Of a stretch of 64,000 bases of DNA, positions 10,001-17,993 are shown one piece after another. Source of the DNA: Saprospiraceae bacterium. GTDB taxonomy: Bacteria; Bacteroidota; Bacteroidia; Chitinophagales; Saprospiraceae. The stretch spans positions 310,001 through 374,000 of the forward strand of contig JADKFX010000001.1 in NCBI GenBank assembly GCA_016717265.1, in the 5' to 3' direction. Both the position numbers and the translations under genes were made by a program. The notes below the pieces were generated by a model. That model was not told the origin of the DNA, did not search any database, and saw only the letters and a list, made by a program, of their open reading frames with translations. Positions within the stretch are counted from its first letter, which is position 1. Every line of letters begins with the position of its first letter.

Positions 10001-12001
10001 CGCAAACATAGAGCCTGCATAACAACCCATAGCCATAAACATATGATACTTGTCTTTATTCTTATAGGAGTCTACATTTTCAAGATTAAAATCTAAGCGA
10101 ACAGCTGCTGAATGTCCCATAAAAGCTATAATTGAGCTCCCTTCATTGATCGAATTTTTTAATTTTTCACTATTTGCTACTTCAATTGTACTGCTACTTT
10201 GTTTATAAAATGTTAGAACATTTGCTCCAAATGAATTATTTTTTATCACTTGCTCCATTCCATTGAGCTGCCCACTTATTTGCGTATAAATACTTGGATC
10301 GCCTCCTGATAAATGAACAATTCTTTTCTGCCATTCTTTGGCTTCAATGGTATGAGATGAATTCTTTAAATAATTTTCATGCGATTTAACTTTATCCAGA
10401 TAATTCTTTATTTCTGTTCCATTAATTACGGGCAATCTTCCAAAGGAGCACAATGGATTATTTTGATTGTCAGATACCAGAAGCATATCTGCGGCAGGAT
10501 AAGAAAATGTCGGCACAAAGAAAAAATTGGGATCCAAACCTGCTTGCCTATAATAAGGATATTCCAAACCTTTTCCAATGACTAAAAAATATTTCATCTT
10601 TGGCCAAATGGTTTTTACATATTGTGCAAAATTTTTGACAGCTAATGGATGTGTGTGAATACCAAATGCAAATAAATCATATAATTTTTCAACATTAACC
10701 AAGGCTACCTGGTATGCACCACCTTCCGGAGAAGATCTATAATTTGCATATTCCTGAACATAATTATTTCCATTTCCATCATTTGTTAACCTAGGATGAT
10801 ATAAAATAATATAATTAAAATCACCTGCATTAAGATTTAGAAAATCCACTTTTTCAAGAGCTTGAATGGCTTTAACTTCGGAATTATTCCATACCAAAAT
10901 TTCTCGGTCTAAAGTGGAAGCAGGAATGGAAATTTTATAATTACCATTCGCTTCTTTTATACTATTTAAATAAAAATTATTGGTTAAGTCATAAACAAAA
11001 ATCTCATCCCCACCATCAAAATTTTCAATCTCCAAATATTTTCGAATTAATCCTCCTTCCAGTTTAATCTTTGCAAATTTTGCCTGATTAAATTTAAATA
11101 AACTTGGATACGTATATTCCAAAATAGAAACTGAAATTTTGTCTTCCGGATTTGCAATCGCTTCTATTGAAATTTCCATTTGATCTTTTAGATCTGCTGA
11201 AGGAAAATTCATTTCTTTTGTGCGAACTTTATATCCCGCAAAAATATCTTGTCCAATCTGGTTTCCACTTAATTTATAGGTGACTTTGTGTGAGGAATTA
11301 TCCTCTCCATAGCCTCCGGAAATTACCTTAATTTTTGTATCCGGACCAGACAAATAAGCGTTTTCTGTATTTATTGGAAAAGAACGAAATTGAAAATGAT
11401 CCGTAGCATAGCCTTGACAAGCATCAAACAATGGATATTTTTGTGAATTTTGATACCCTACCCCTCTTTTAAAAGATATTTCAGAAAAAACAACTTGTTT
11501 TGTATTTAGAAAATAAGCATCTTTTGGTATTGGTGAGGATAAATCATTTTGAATTTTTGATACATTATTAGTACTTGCAGTTGTTTCCCAACTTATAAAA
11601 TAAGCCATCGTATCATTGTGCATACTATACTCGCGATTGATTAACTGACTTGGGTCTTCGAATAGCGGCAAATCTAGTTCTGAACGATTTTTAAATGCAT
11701 AAAATAATAGGTAATCATTGGATGTCATAATCCCGTTGGTGGATCGAATAATTGGAATTTCCACTCCAAATCGGTACACTTTAATTTTATCTGCAGAAAC
11801 TTTATCTACCGGAATTCCTGCTTGTTGTAATTGTTGAAATGCAATTTTATAAACTCCGTCTGACGCAATTTGAAATTTATAATAGCTCTGGCCTGGCTTA
11901 ATCCATTCATTTCCATAAACAGATTGCCCATTAAAATTCATTTGGGCATTAAGGCAAAAGCAAAAAGCAATAAAAACGCTCGCTAGGATGATTCGCAACA
12001 T
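7013..12001 (-). CDS. porU2: T9SS sortase, PorU2-type C25 (gingipain-like) cysteine peptidase
   Basis: This very large protein (1662 residues) starts with a Sec signal peptide ending near residue 20 (CFCLNAQ). The middle holds a caspase-fold C25 peptidase with both catalytic residues: His630 in FMGHSAA and Cys660 in MGCYAG. After it come several beta-rich Ig/CARDB-like regions, and a C-terminal region with a YPNPFTSKT motif and a NGVYLYRFVV strand, the look of a FlgD-like or type A sorting domain. PorU is the sortase that removes the C-terminal signal of T9SS cargo and attaches it to A-LPS. The usual PorU is nearer 1100-1300 residues, so this longer form fits the PorU2 group. It would act at the cell surface. 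A perfect -7 box (12040-12047) lies 39 bases upstream of the start. Confidence 0.8.
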   Translation of the reverse strand: MLRIILASVFIAFCFCLNAQMNFNGQSVYGNEWIKPGQSYYKFQIASDGVYKIAFQQLQQAGIPVDKVSADKIKVYRFGVEIPIIRSTNGIMTSNDYLLFYAFKNRSELDLPLFEDPSQLINREYSMHNDTMAYFISWETTASTNNVSKIQNDLSSPIPKDAYFLNTKQVVFSEISFKRGVGYQNSQKYPLFDACQGYATDHFQFRSFPINTENAYLSGPDTKIKVISGGYGEDNSSHKVTYKLSGNQIGQDIFAGYKVRTKEMNFPSADLKDQMEISIEAIANPEDKISVSILEYTYPSLFKFNQAKFAKIKLEGGLIRKYLEIENFDGGDEIFVYDLTNNFYLNSIKEANGNYKISIPASTLDREILVWNNSEVKAIQALEKVDFLNLNAGDFNYIILYHPRLTNDGNGNNYVQEYANYRSSPEGGAYQVALVNVEKLYDLFAFGIHTHPLAVKNFAQYVKTIWPKMKYFLVIGKGLEYPYYRQAGLDPNFFFVPTFSYPAADMLLVSDNQNNPLCSFGRLPVINGTEIKNYLDKVKSHENYLKNSSHTIEAKEWQKRIVHLSGGDPSIYTQISGQLNGMEQVIKNNSFGANVLTFYKQSSSTIEVANSEKLKNSINEGSSIIAFMGHSAAVRLDFNLENVDSYKNKDKYHMFMAMGCYAGSMFAPNRSISEDHNLAPEKGSVVYLANTTAGFPDILGVYGSEFYRQLGGKFYGKPIGDAIQETYINLKKQGGERLLTQAYSTSFNGDPAVQLNVNANQDYTIDSKTVSTNPSLIFSSQKEFEFKFEIVNLGAYTSDSILLSIEKKEADGKVISVYNSKIVTPSNRRAFTIKVPIGNDESIGYNTMYVKLDAKNEISEGPLADAENNNELIIQGQRGYSFYIFGNEARPVFPQEFGIVNQNNVKLVASNGNTLATVGNYFLEMDTTEYFNSSLLQKTVIKQTGGVISWTPNQSLIANAVYYWRVAPDSIGSGVFAWRNSSFIFLPSGTPGWNQSHYFQHKKNDFYKMQLNEPERNFAYAESFIEIRANNGYIELPTFIRPRVYVGTDVAADYDYWNYNVNFSGIIINVFNPVNGRMWINSTGGDFNSYTDPGYINKPFFVFKTQTTLERAALIEFLEQHIPKDHVVIISTLSQYQNSYYPELWESDGPKNIYTVLESLGAQEVRSLRSFNSVPYLMIFRKGRTDFEVKESVGNFTDENEISHSFTIPQTAGYIQSRIIGPAKVWDKFIWNYKGFDSNEDQQEVSIYGIDANGVENKLFGILSNTEQDLSSINTAQYPKIKLEWKSSDTSSRTAPALNFWRVQYASLPDVAFNPANFLKKAKDTINQGDIYDVEIVAQNISEVKMDSLLVKFTIVNQANQQIKSFKRFVPILALEYLKIPFSFNSSSVYGPHKLFIELNPENDQPELYSFNNTAIIPFFVRRDKRKPYIDVTFDRNKIYNEEIVSSKSVIEITLQDENRDLLLNDTSVFTLKIKEPGGFPQRIYFGQNNVRFIQASTTDNKVKAIIQGDFTRDGIHTLYVTAIDGSGNAATDQDYITDFTIIRKSSVSNLLNYPNPFTSKTRFVYTLTGDILPDHYMIQILTVSGKVVREITREELGPLSIGTHMTEFEYNGTDQYGDRLANGVYLYRFVVKDKLNKSWDKFDTNTDNYFKNDFGKMVILR

Positions 12002-12039
12002 AGATCAATATTTTGTATGGAACAATAGATAATCAGGGA

Positions 12040-12047
12040 CAAACATA
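12040..12047 (-). promoter_or_regulatory. Bacteroidota -7 box (TATGTTTG) for the PorU2-type gene
   Basis: Read on the minus strand this is TATGTTTG, a full match to the Bacteroidota housekeeping -7 consensus TAnnTTTG. It predicts a leader of about 30 bases before the ATG at 12001. No clear -33 TTG was found at the right distance. Confidence 0.45.
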
Positions 12048-12096
12048 TTACATTTTTTTATAATATTTAATTGTTTTAGAGAATTTTTTACCTTTA

Positions 12097-13179
12097 ATGG
12101 TGATCTTAGGATTTTGGCTCGTTTTTTTGGTTTGCTCATTTACCCTTCAAATTATTCATTGGGTGTTCATTTTCAGCCGTTTAGCTATAAATATTCAAGC
12201 AAAAAGCACAAATTTTGAGAATCCCGTTTCAATTATCATCTGTGCTCGAAATGCACGTTTGCAACTTGAACATAATCTTTTTGAATTCTTAAATCAGGAT
12301 TACTCTGCATTTGAAGTCATTGTAGTGGATGATGATTCAACAGATGGAAGCTTCGAATGGTTAACATCCTTGTCGAGAAATCAACCAAAACTTAGAATAT
12401 TTAAAAATCAGAAAACCAAAGAGGGTAAAAAACAAGCCTTGCAACTTGGAATTTCGAAAGCAAGGCATTCTTGGATTGCACTCTCTGATGCCGATTGCAA
12501 ACCTTCCACTTCGCTTTGGTTAAAAATGATGCTATTAAACGTTTACCAGGATACTAAAATTGTTTTAGGCTATGCTCCTTATCATATTAAAACCGGCTGG
12601 TTAAATAAACTCATTCGCTTTGAATGTGCAATCAATTCCATTCAGTATTTGTCTGCTGCCCAATCTGGAATACCCTATATGGGAACCGGTAGAAATTTAA
12701 TCTATCACAAATCAATCTATAGTGCCTTTGCTTTGCAACCAGAAATAGCCTATGGAGATGATGATTTACTCATTGGTTCTAAAGCTACGAATGAAAATAC
12801 TAGTATTTGTATTTCACCTATGTCCTTTATTTATACAGAACCAAGTTCTACCTATCAGTCCTATTTTAGTCAAAAATGGAGACACTATGCTGCATCCATT
12901 CACTATAAATTAAAAGTTCAAATTTATCTCATGAGCTATTATTTCAGCTTCATTGGATTCTTCATCAGTTGTGCTATTATTTTATTCAGCCCTAATTCGA
13001 TATTTTCGTTTGTTTTGATTACCATTTATTTTGCCATTTGTTGGTCAATTTTTGCAAAACTAATGAAACGATTAAAAGAAGAAAATTTAACAGCCTACTT
13101 TCCTTTTTTATGCATATTATATATAGGACATCTAATGTTGCAGATTCCCTTTTTATTCATCCAAAAGAAATCCTGGTAA
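12097..13179 (+). CDS. Membrane-anchored glycosyltransferase family 2
   Basis: The 360-residue protein has an N-terminal membrane segment (about residues 3-25), a GT-A catalytic domain, and two or more C-terminal membrane helices (about 280-350). GT2 motifs are present: the SIIICARNA first strand, VVDDDSTDGS for nucleotide binding, and a SDADCKP metal-binding DxD-type motif near residue 130. It should transfer a sugar at the cytoplasmic side of the inner membrane onto a lipid or growing chain. A GGDDDLLIG-like stretch (YGDDDLLIG) matches the processive/acceptor region of related enzymes. Its stop codon is directly followed by the rsmG start with no gap, so the two are cotranscribed. The product is unknown. 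Confidence 0.85.
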   Translation: MVILGFWLVFLVCSFTLQIIHWVFIFSRLAINIQAKSTNFENPVSIIICARNARLQLEHNLFEFLNQDYSAFEVIVVDDDSTDGSFEWLTSLSRNQPKLRIFKNQKTKEGKKQALQLGISKARHSWIALSDADCKPSTSLWLKMMLLNVYQDTKIVLGYAPYHIKTGWLNKLIRFECAINSIQYLSAAQSGIPYMGTGRNLIYHKSIYSAFALQPEIAYGDDDLLIGSKATNENTSICISPMSFIYTEPSSTYQSYFSQKWRHYAASIHYKLKVQIYLMSYYFSFIGFFISCAIILFSPNSIFSFVLITIYFAICWSIFAKLMKRLKEENLTAYFPFLCILYIGHLMLQIPFLFIQKKSW

Positions 13180-13812
13180 ATGGAATTAATATTAAACTAT
13201 TTTCCTGAGTTATCAAAAGAACAGAAAGACTCTTTACAACAATTAAAACAGTTATACGAAACGCAAAATGCATTGGTCAATGTTATTTCAAGAAAAGATA
13301 TTGATGCTCTTTATTTGCATCATGTTTTACATTCTCTTACCATCACTAAGTTTATCCAATTGAATGCTCAATGCAAACTCCTTGACTTAGGCACTGGTGG
13401 AGGGTTTCCAGCGATTCCATTAGCCATTTATTATCCAGATATATCTTTTACTGCGATAGATGGAACTGGCAAAAAAATTAAGGTTGCAAACCAAATTGCA
13501 GAAGCATTAAATTTAAAAAATATAAAATTCCTACATCTGAGAGCTGAAGAATATAAGGAAAATGTAAATTTCGTTGTGAGCAGAGCCGTTTGTTCTTTGG
13601 ATCAACTTTGCAACTACAGCAAATCGATTCTTAAAAAACAATCAATCACCGCTTTGCCAAATGGGGTCATAGCATACAAAGGTGGCGATTTAAATGAGGA
13701 GTTAAAAGCAATTAAAAATAAGGCGTATTATGAAATTTGGGATATCTATGATTTGTTTCCAGAAGCTTATTTCCTAGAAAAAAAATTAGTCTATTTACAA
13801 TTACATGAATAA
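13180..13812 (+). CDS. rsmG: 16S rRNA (guanine527-N7)-methyltransferase RsmG
   Basis: The 210-residue protein matches RsmG in length and motifs. The SAM-binding loop LLDLGTGGGFPAIPLAI lies near residues 67-83, and the later VVSRAVCSLDQL segment is the family's conserved active-site region. RsmG methylates N7 of G527 in 16S rRNA; its loss gives low-level streptomycin resistance in other bacteria. The ATG directly follows the TAA of the GT2 gene, indicating translational coupling with a glycosyltransferase rather than with the mnmG-rsmG pair seen in many Firmicutes. Notably mnmG is also nearby (15900) but separated by two opposite-strand genes. Confidence 0.95.
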   Translation: MELILNYFPELSKEQKDSLQQLKQLYETQNALVNVISRKDIDALYLHHVLHSLTITKFIQLNAQCKLLDLGTGGGFPAIPLAIYYPDISFTAIDGTGKKIKVANQIAEALNLKNIKFLHLRAEEYKENVNFVVSRAVCSLDQLCNYSKSILKKQSITALPNGVIAYKGGDLNEELKAIKNKAYYEIWDIYDLFPEAYFLEKKLVYLQLHE

Positions 13813-13835
13813 TTAAAAAGCAGCTGCGCCATTCA

Positions 13836-14753
13836 TTAAAACCTAAACTGATACTCCAGACCTGCTACAAATTTTCGGGTCAATCCATCGGGTCTTACAT
13901 CTCTCACAACCAGCGGAAAACCGGCACTTACATTGATTCGATTTCGTCTCGTAAGATCATACCCCAGGAATAAATTACCATTCACCGTGATACCTTTTGA
14001 GCCGGTAATCGTTTCAGAACGATTATTACAAGAATCAAAATAAGTATCCTCTTTTAAATGATAGATTGGCAATATTGATGGGATTATTGAAAACTTATTT
14101 GATATCTGAATTGGATATGAAATGCGCAATAAGATATCCCCATTTCGTTCAAACTTATTGGTAGATTGCAAATTATAAACGATTTCGTTGCCATTGCAAT
14201 TTAGATAGCTATTCTTATTTTGCGTTAATGGTTGTTGTGCCGCCAGAAATAAATAAATATTTTTAATATTATAAGCCACACCAAAAATAGCATCAAAGGT
14301 GCCTAAACTTGCTTGATAATCTAACGGTGCCGGGGCCCCCTTGATTTTCATGTTTCCATCCTGCAAAGGAACTTTAAATCCAAACGTAAATTGCATATTT
14401 CGTACAATTTTCCAATTTACATTCAGATAAAGATCTGAAACATTAAAATTAGAAATTGATAAACCCGATGCGGTTTCTCCATTTTGAGATGAAAATGCTA
14501 ATTTAATATCTGCACTTGTTTTAGAACTTACTTCTTTATGGTATTCTATAAAACTAGAAATAACTTGAATATCATGATCTGCTTTCCCATAGGAGCCTCC
14601 AATTTTAATTTGATTTGTGTATTTTGAATCCAAAGAATCAGATTTTTTTACATTCAAGCTATTGAGTGTGCAAAATCCAGCATCACTGCATCCCTGCGAC
14701 AATAAATTATAGAAACAAAAAAATCCGAAAATTAAACTTAGGTATAATTTCAT
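13836..14753 (-). CDS. Outer-membrane beta-barrel protein, function unknown
   Basis: The 305-residue protein starts with a clear Sec signal peptide (MKLYLSLIFGFFCFYNLLSQ) and is then rich in alternating hydrophobic/polar strands ending in Phe, closing with EYQFRF, a typical C-terminal strand of outer-membrane barrels. The middle resembles the general 'transporter/outer membrane channel' class (GFKVPLQDG, DAIFGVAYNI, LFLAAQQPL). The ATG at 14753 is chosen over an upstream ATG at 14780 because it places the signal peptide at the N-terminus. It lies 54 bases downstream of another barrel-like gene on the same strand, and both probably share the promoter at 15704. The substrate is unknown. Confidence 0.65.
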   Translation of the reverse strand: MKLYLSLIFGFFCFYNLLSQGCSDAGFCTLNSLNVKKSDSLDSKYTNQIKIGGSYGKADHDIQVISSFIEYHKEVSSKTSADIKLAFSSQNGETASGLSISNFNVSDLYLNVNWKIVRNMQFTFGFKVPLQDGNMKIKGAPAPLDYQASLGTFDAIFGVAYNIKNIYLFLAAQQPLTQNKNSYLNCNGNEIVYNLQSTNKFERNGDILLRISYPIQISNKFSIIPSILPIYHLKEDTYFDSCNNRSETITGSKGITVNGNLFLGYDLTRRNRINVSAGFPLVVRDVRPDGLTRKFVAGLEYQFRF

Positions 14754-14807
14754 ATGCTTTGAGTTAAAATTTGAAATCAAAAATACTACAAAATAGAATG
14801 CTACAAA

Positions 14808-15653
14808 CTATATCTGCTCTGTTTTATGTGCTCTATTCAAATGAAAGACAGCACCTATTACAACATTGAACTGATAGAAAAAGAAATTTTGATTTGCCTG
14901 ATCTAAATTTGACTTTGTGGTACGAATATTTGGCAAATTAATAAAGCCAAATTTTTCCTCTGATTGTATAAAAAAGTGTTTAAAAAATTCAATGTTAATC
15001 CCAAACAATGCATTGACCCCATATCCAGATAAGTGAAAAGCATCATGACGGTCGTTATTTAATAAGGTACTGTTTGTTTTTGTTATGACAACACCTGCCC
15101 CGAATCCTTCAATAAAATGAAATTTAACTTTTTTACAATCTAAAAATTTATCTAATCGATTAAAGTCCAAATTAAAATAATTTAAGCCATCTGAATGTTC
15201 AAATTTTAAAAAATCTTCCGCAAGAATTAAATCATTTTGTTCATAACTACCATCATATTTGGTTCCGGTGTTTCCAATCTTCCCTGTAATCTGGACGCGT
15301 TGGTTATTCTGTACAATATACTTCATGTGGTCATTACCCAAAGAAATGCTATAGATATCATTTAAATAATATCCCAACTTAAAATTATATTGTGGTATGG
15401 TAATATAACCAGGATTTAAATAGGTTTTAAAACTCAATTTGCTAAATCTATCTTTTGCTCTTACATTATCCAAAGTAAAATCATACGATGGCCCATTAAA
15501 CTCAATATCGGATGCTGTATATTGCGCACGATTCCATCCCCAATAAAAATAAAAACTTCCTTTTTTCCCTCTTTGTGTTTGTTGAAACGTATGTTGCGAT
15601 TGGGCGGCAGCATGAATAAAAATAGAAAATGAAAATAAAATAATATATTTCAT
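14808..15653 (-). CDS. Secreted beta-rich outer-membrane protein, function unknown
   Basis: This 281-residue protein has a signal peptide (MKYIILFSFSIFIHAAAQSQ) and a body of amphipathic beta strands (YFYWGWNRAQY, FKLGYYLNDIYSISLG, YFNLDFNRL, FFIQSEEKFGFINLP, FNVVIGAVFHL). This suggests an 8-12-strand barrel. No known domain is recognised. It is the first gene of a probable two-gene operon with the next barrel, driven by a perfect -7 element 50 bases upstream of the start. The pair lies between rsmG and mnmG without functional connection to either. Confidence 0.6.
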   Translation of the reverse strand: MKYIILFSFSIFIHAAAQSQHTFQQTQRGKKGSFYFYWGWNRAQYTASDIEFNGPSYDFTLDNVRAKDRFSKLSFKTYLNPGYITIPQYNFKLGYYLNDIYSISLGNDHMKYIVQNNQRVQITGKIGNTGTKYDGSYEQNDLILAEDFLKFEHSDGLNYFNLDFNRLDKFLDCKKVKFHFIEGFGAGVVITKTNSTLLNNDRHDAFHLSGYGVNALFGINIEFFKHFFIQSEEKFGFINLPNIRTTKSNLDQANQNFFFYQFNVVIGAVFHLNRAHKTEQI

Positions 15654-15703
15654 CAGCGGTTATCTAGTATATTAAAAAATGATTTTATTGCAATTTTTCA
15701 GGA

Positions 15704-15711
15704 CAAATGTA
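15704..15711 (-). promoter_or_regulatory. Bacteroidota -7 box (TACATTTG) for the two-barrel operon
   Basis: On the minus strand the sequence is TACATTTG, a full match to TAnnTTTG. Transcription would start near 15697, giving a leader of about 44 bases for the gene at 15653. Confidence 0.45.
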
Positions 15712-15878
15712 ATAGATAAAACAGCGATTCGAATGAAATCAAATCAAGTTCTTTTATTTTAATATTTTATACTGCATTTACGTGAGCATACGATCCAATT
15801 ATATTCATCCAGCTGGGACTTACATTAGCCCTAAATAAATCTATTTGATCTTAAAGAATAAAACCAGTCATTATTTCC

Positions 15879-15886
15879 TAATTTTG
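15879..15886 (+). promoter_or_regulatory. Bacteroidota -7 box (TAATTTTG) for mnmG
   Basis: TAATTTTG matches TAnnTTTG fully and lies 13 bases before the mnmG ATG, so the predicted leader is only a few bases long. No -33 TTG is visible at a suitable distance. Confidence 0.45.
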
Positions 15887-15899
15887 CAGATTCAAATTT

Positions 15900-17765
15900 A
15901 TGTTTCCAAATTACGATGTCATTGTTGTAGGTGCCGGACATGCCGGATGTGAAGCTGCTGCTGGAGCTGCTAACATGGGGTGTCGCGTTTTACTGATTAC
16001 GATGAATATGCAAACGATCGCCCAGATGTCATGCAATCCTGCAATGGGGGGTGTTGCCAAAGGTCAAATTGTACGTGAAATTGATGCTATGGGTGGTTAT
16101 TCTGGCATAGTTACCGATGAAACCAGAGTTCAATTTCGGATGTTAAATCGCTCTAAAGGTCCTGCTATGTGGAGCCCAAGGGCACAAAGTGACCGAAATT
16201 TATTTGCTCGTAAATGGAGAAACCTATTAGAAGATCATCCGTTAGTAGATTTTTGGCAAGATATGGTCAAAGGATTACTAATAAAAGATAAAATGGTTTA
16301 CGGGGTACTTACTGGAATGGGTCAAGAAATAACCGCTAAAACGGTTGTTTTAACGAATGGTACCTTTCTAAATGGAATCATCCACATCGGTGAAAAACAA
16401 TTTGGAGGTGGACGAGCTGGAGAAAATGCTGCAAAAGGAATTACCGAACAACTTGTTTCTGTTGGTTTTGAGAGTGGTAGGATGAAAACTGGCACACCCC
16501 CTCGATTAGATGGCAGATCCATCGATTATAACCAAACGGAAATTCAAGAAGGGGATCCGGTTCCTTCTAAATTTTCATTTCTAGACACAAAGGTTCCAGA
16601 CAAACAACTTTGTTGTCATATTACCTATACTAATCCGGAAGTTCATGCCATCCTTCGCACTGGCTTTGATCAAAGTCCGATGTTTGCTGGAAGAATTCAA
16701 GGATTAGGACCCCGGTATTGTCCTTCTATAGAAGATAAAATTGATCGTTTTGCGGATCGGGATCGGCACCAATTATTTATCGAACCAGAAGGTTGGGATA
16801 CACATGAAATTTATATCAATGGTTTTTCTTCTTCATTACCGGAAGAAATTCAATATAAAGCTTTACAAAAAATTCCAGGACTTCAAAATGTTAAAATGTT
16901 TAGGCCTGGATATGCTATTGAATATGATTATTTTCCTCCTACGCAATTGACTTTAAGTTTGGAAACTCATTTAGTCAGAAATTTATTTTTTGCAGGACAA
17001 ATAAATGGAACAACTGGCTATGAAGAAGCTGCCTGTCAAGGATTGATGGCAGGTATCAATGCAGCATTACGGGTAAAAGAAAAAGACCCTTTGATATTAT
17101 CCAGATCAGAAGCCTATATAGGCGTTTTAATAGACGATTTGGTAAATAAAGGTACCGAAGAACCTTACCGTATGTTTACCTCCCGTGCTGAGTATCGCAT
17201 TTTATTAAGACAGGACAATGCCGACATCCGCCTCACTCCTATTTCAGTAGCAACAGGTATGCAAAATATGGAAGCCAGAAACATTCGGATTGAACAAAAG
17301 ATAAATGCAGCGGCTACCATTAAATCATTTTTACAAAAAGTATCCATTGCTCCGGAAGAAATTAATGGGTATTTAGAAAGTATTTCATCTTCTCCAATTG
17401 ATACCAAAATGAAATTTGCACAATTGGTACCAAGACCCAATGTAGCGCTTAAGGATTTATGTAATTTCAATGAAGCATTGGCTTCAGAATTGAGTGTTTT
17501 TGATGATGAAATTATTGAAAGCGCAGAAATTCAAATAAAATACGAAGGTTACATTAAACGAGAACAGGAATTGGTTGATAAAATGTCGCGATTGGAAGGT
17601 GTAAAACTTTATTCAAATTTTGACTACCATTCCATTCCAGCACTAAGCAATGAAGCGAAAACAAAACTAAGCAAAATAAAACCTTCATCCATCGGTCAGG
17701 CAAGTCGAATCAGTGGAGTGTCTCCTTCTGATATTTCAATATTACTGGTGTATATTGGAAGATAA
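15900..17765 (+). CDS. mnmG: tRNA uridine-5-carboxymethylaminomethyl modification enzyme MnmG (GidA)
   Basis: The 621-residue length and motifs fit MnmG. The FAD-binding GAGHAG is at residues 11-16, followed by the conserved CNPAMGGVAKG segment. The middle has NGTFLNGIIHIGE and GRMKTGTPPR, and the C-terminal half has EEPYRMFTSRAEYR and a RISGVSPSDI ending that contacts MnmE and tRNA. With MnmE and methylene-tetrahydrofolate it installs the cmnm5 group on U34 of several tRNAs. mnmE is not in the window. A short AT-rich hairpin overlaps its stop codon. Confidence 0.97.
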   Translation: MFPNYDVIVVGAGHAGCEAAAGAANMGCRVLLITMNMQTIAQMSCNPAMGGVAKGQIVREIDAMGGYSGIVTDETRVQFRMLNRSKGPAMWSPRAQSDRNLFARKWRNLLEDHPLVDFWQDMVKGLLIKDKMVYGVLTGMGQEITAKTVVLTNGTFLNGIIHIGEKQFGGGRAGENAAKGITEQLVSVGFESGRMKTGTPPRLDGRSIDYNQTEIQEGDPVPSKFSFLDTKVPDKQLCCHITYTNPEVHAILRTGFDQSPMFAGRIQGLGPRYCPSIEDKIDRFADRDRHQLFIEPEGWDTHEIYINGFSSSLPEEIQYKALQKIPGLQNVKMFRPGYAIEYDYFPPTQLTLSLETHLVRNLFFAGQINGTTGYEEAACQGLMAGINAALRVKEKDPLILSRSEAYIGVLIDDLVNKGTEEPYRMFTSRAEYRILLRQDNADIRLTPISVATGMQNMEARNIRIEQKINAAATIKSFLQKVSIAPEEINGYLESISSSPIDTKMKFAQLVPRPNVALKDLCNFNEALASELSVFDDEIIESAEIQIKYEGYIKREQELVDKMSRLEGVKLYSNFDYHSIPALSNEAKTKLSKIKPSSIGQASRISGVSPSDISILLVYIGR

Positions 17766-17782
17766 TGAAATTAAATTTCATT
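17764..17782 (+). terminator. Weak AT-rich hairpin at the mnmG stop
   Basis: An 8-base inverted repeat (AATGAAAT / ATTTCATT, loop TAA) starts inside the mnmG stop codon. It is AT-only apart from one G-C pair and has no T-run after it, so termination here is doubtful. Confidence 0.2.
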
Positions 17783-17964
17783 ATTACAAATTTAAAATTA
17801 CAATTTCAGAAACTAGAGATTCAATCCGATTAACTCAAAAGCTATTTCTAAATATGATCCTTTAATTTTGAAATACCTGGCAAAAGCAATAATTTTTAAA
17901 CACGACCCTAATCCAATATAATTTTACGTGGTTAAAACAATTTTCATTTTAATAATTTTAAAGC

Positions 17965-17972
17965 TATTTTTG
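17965..17972 (+). promoter_or_regulatory. Possible -7 box (TATTTTTG)
   Basis: TATTTTTG matches TAnnTTTG 21 bases before the start at 17994. The region is very AT-rich, so chance matches are more likely here than elsewhere. Confidence 0.3.
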
Positions 17973-17993
17973 AACTTCGTCAATTCATAAAAG

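Noticed and set aside
16322..16522. ORF antisense to mnmG
   Set aside because: It is fully inside the highly conserved mnmG coding region.
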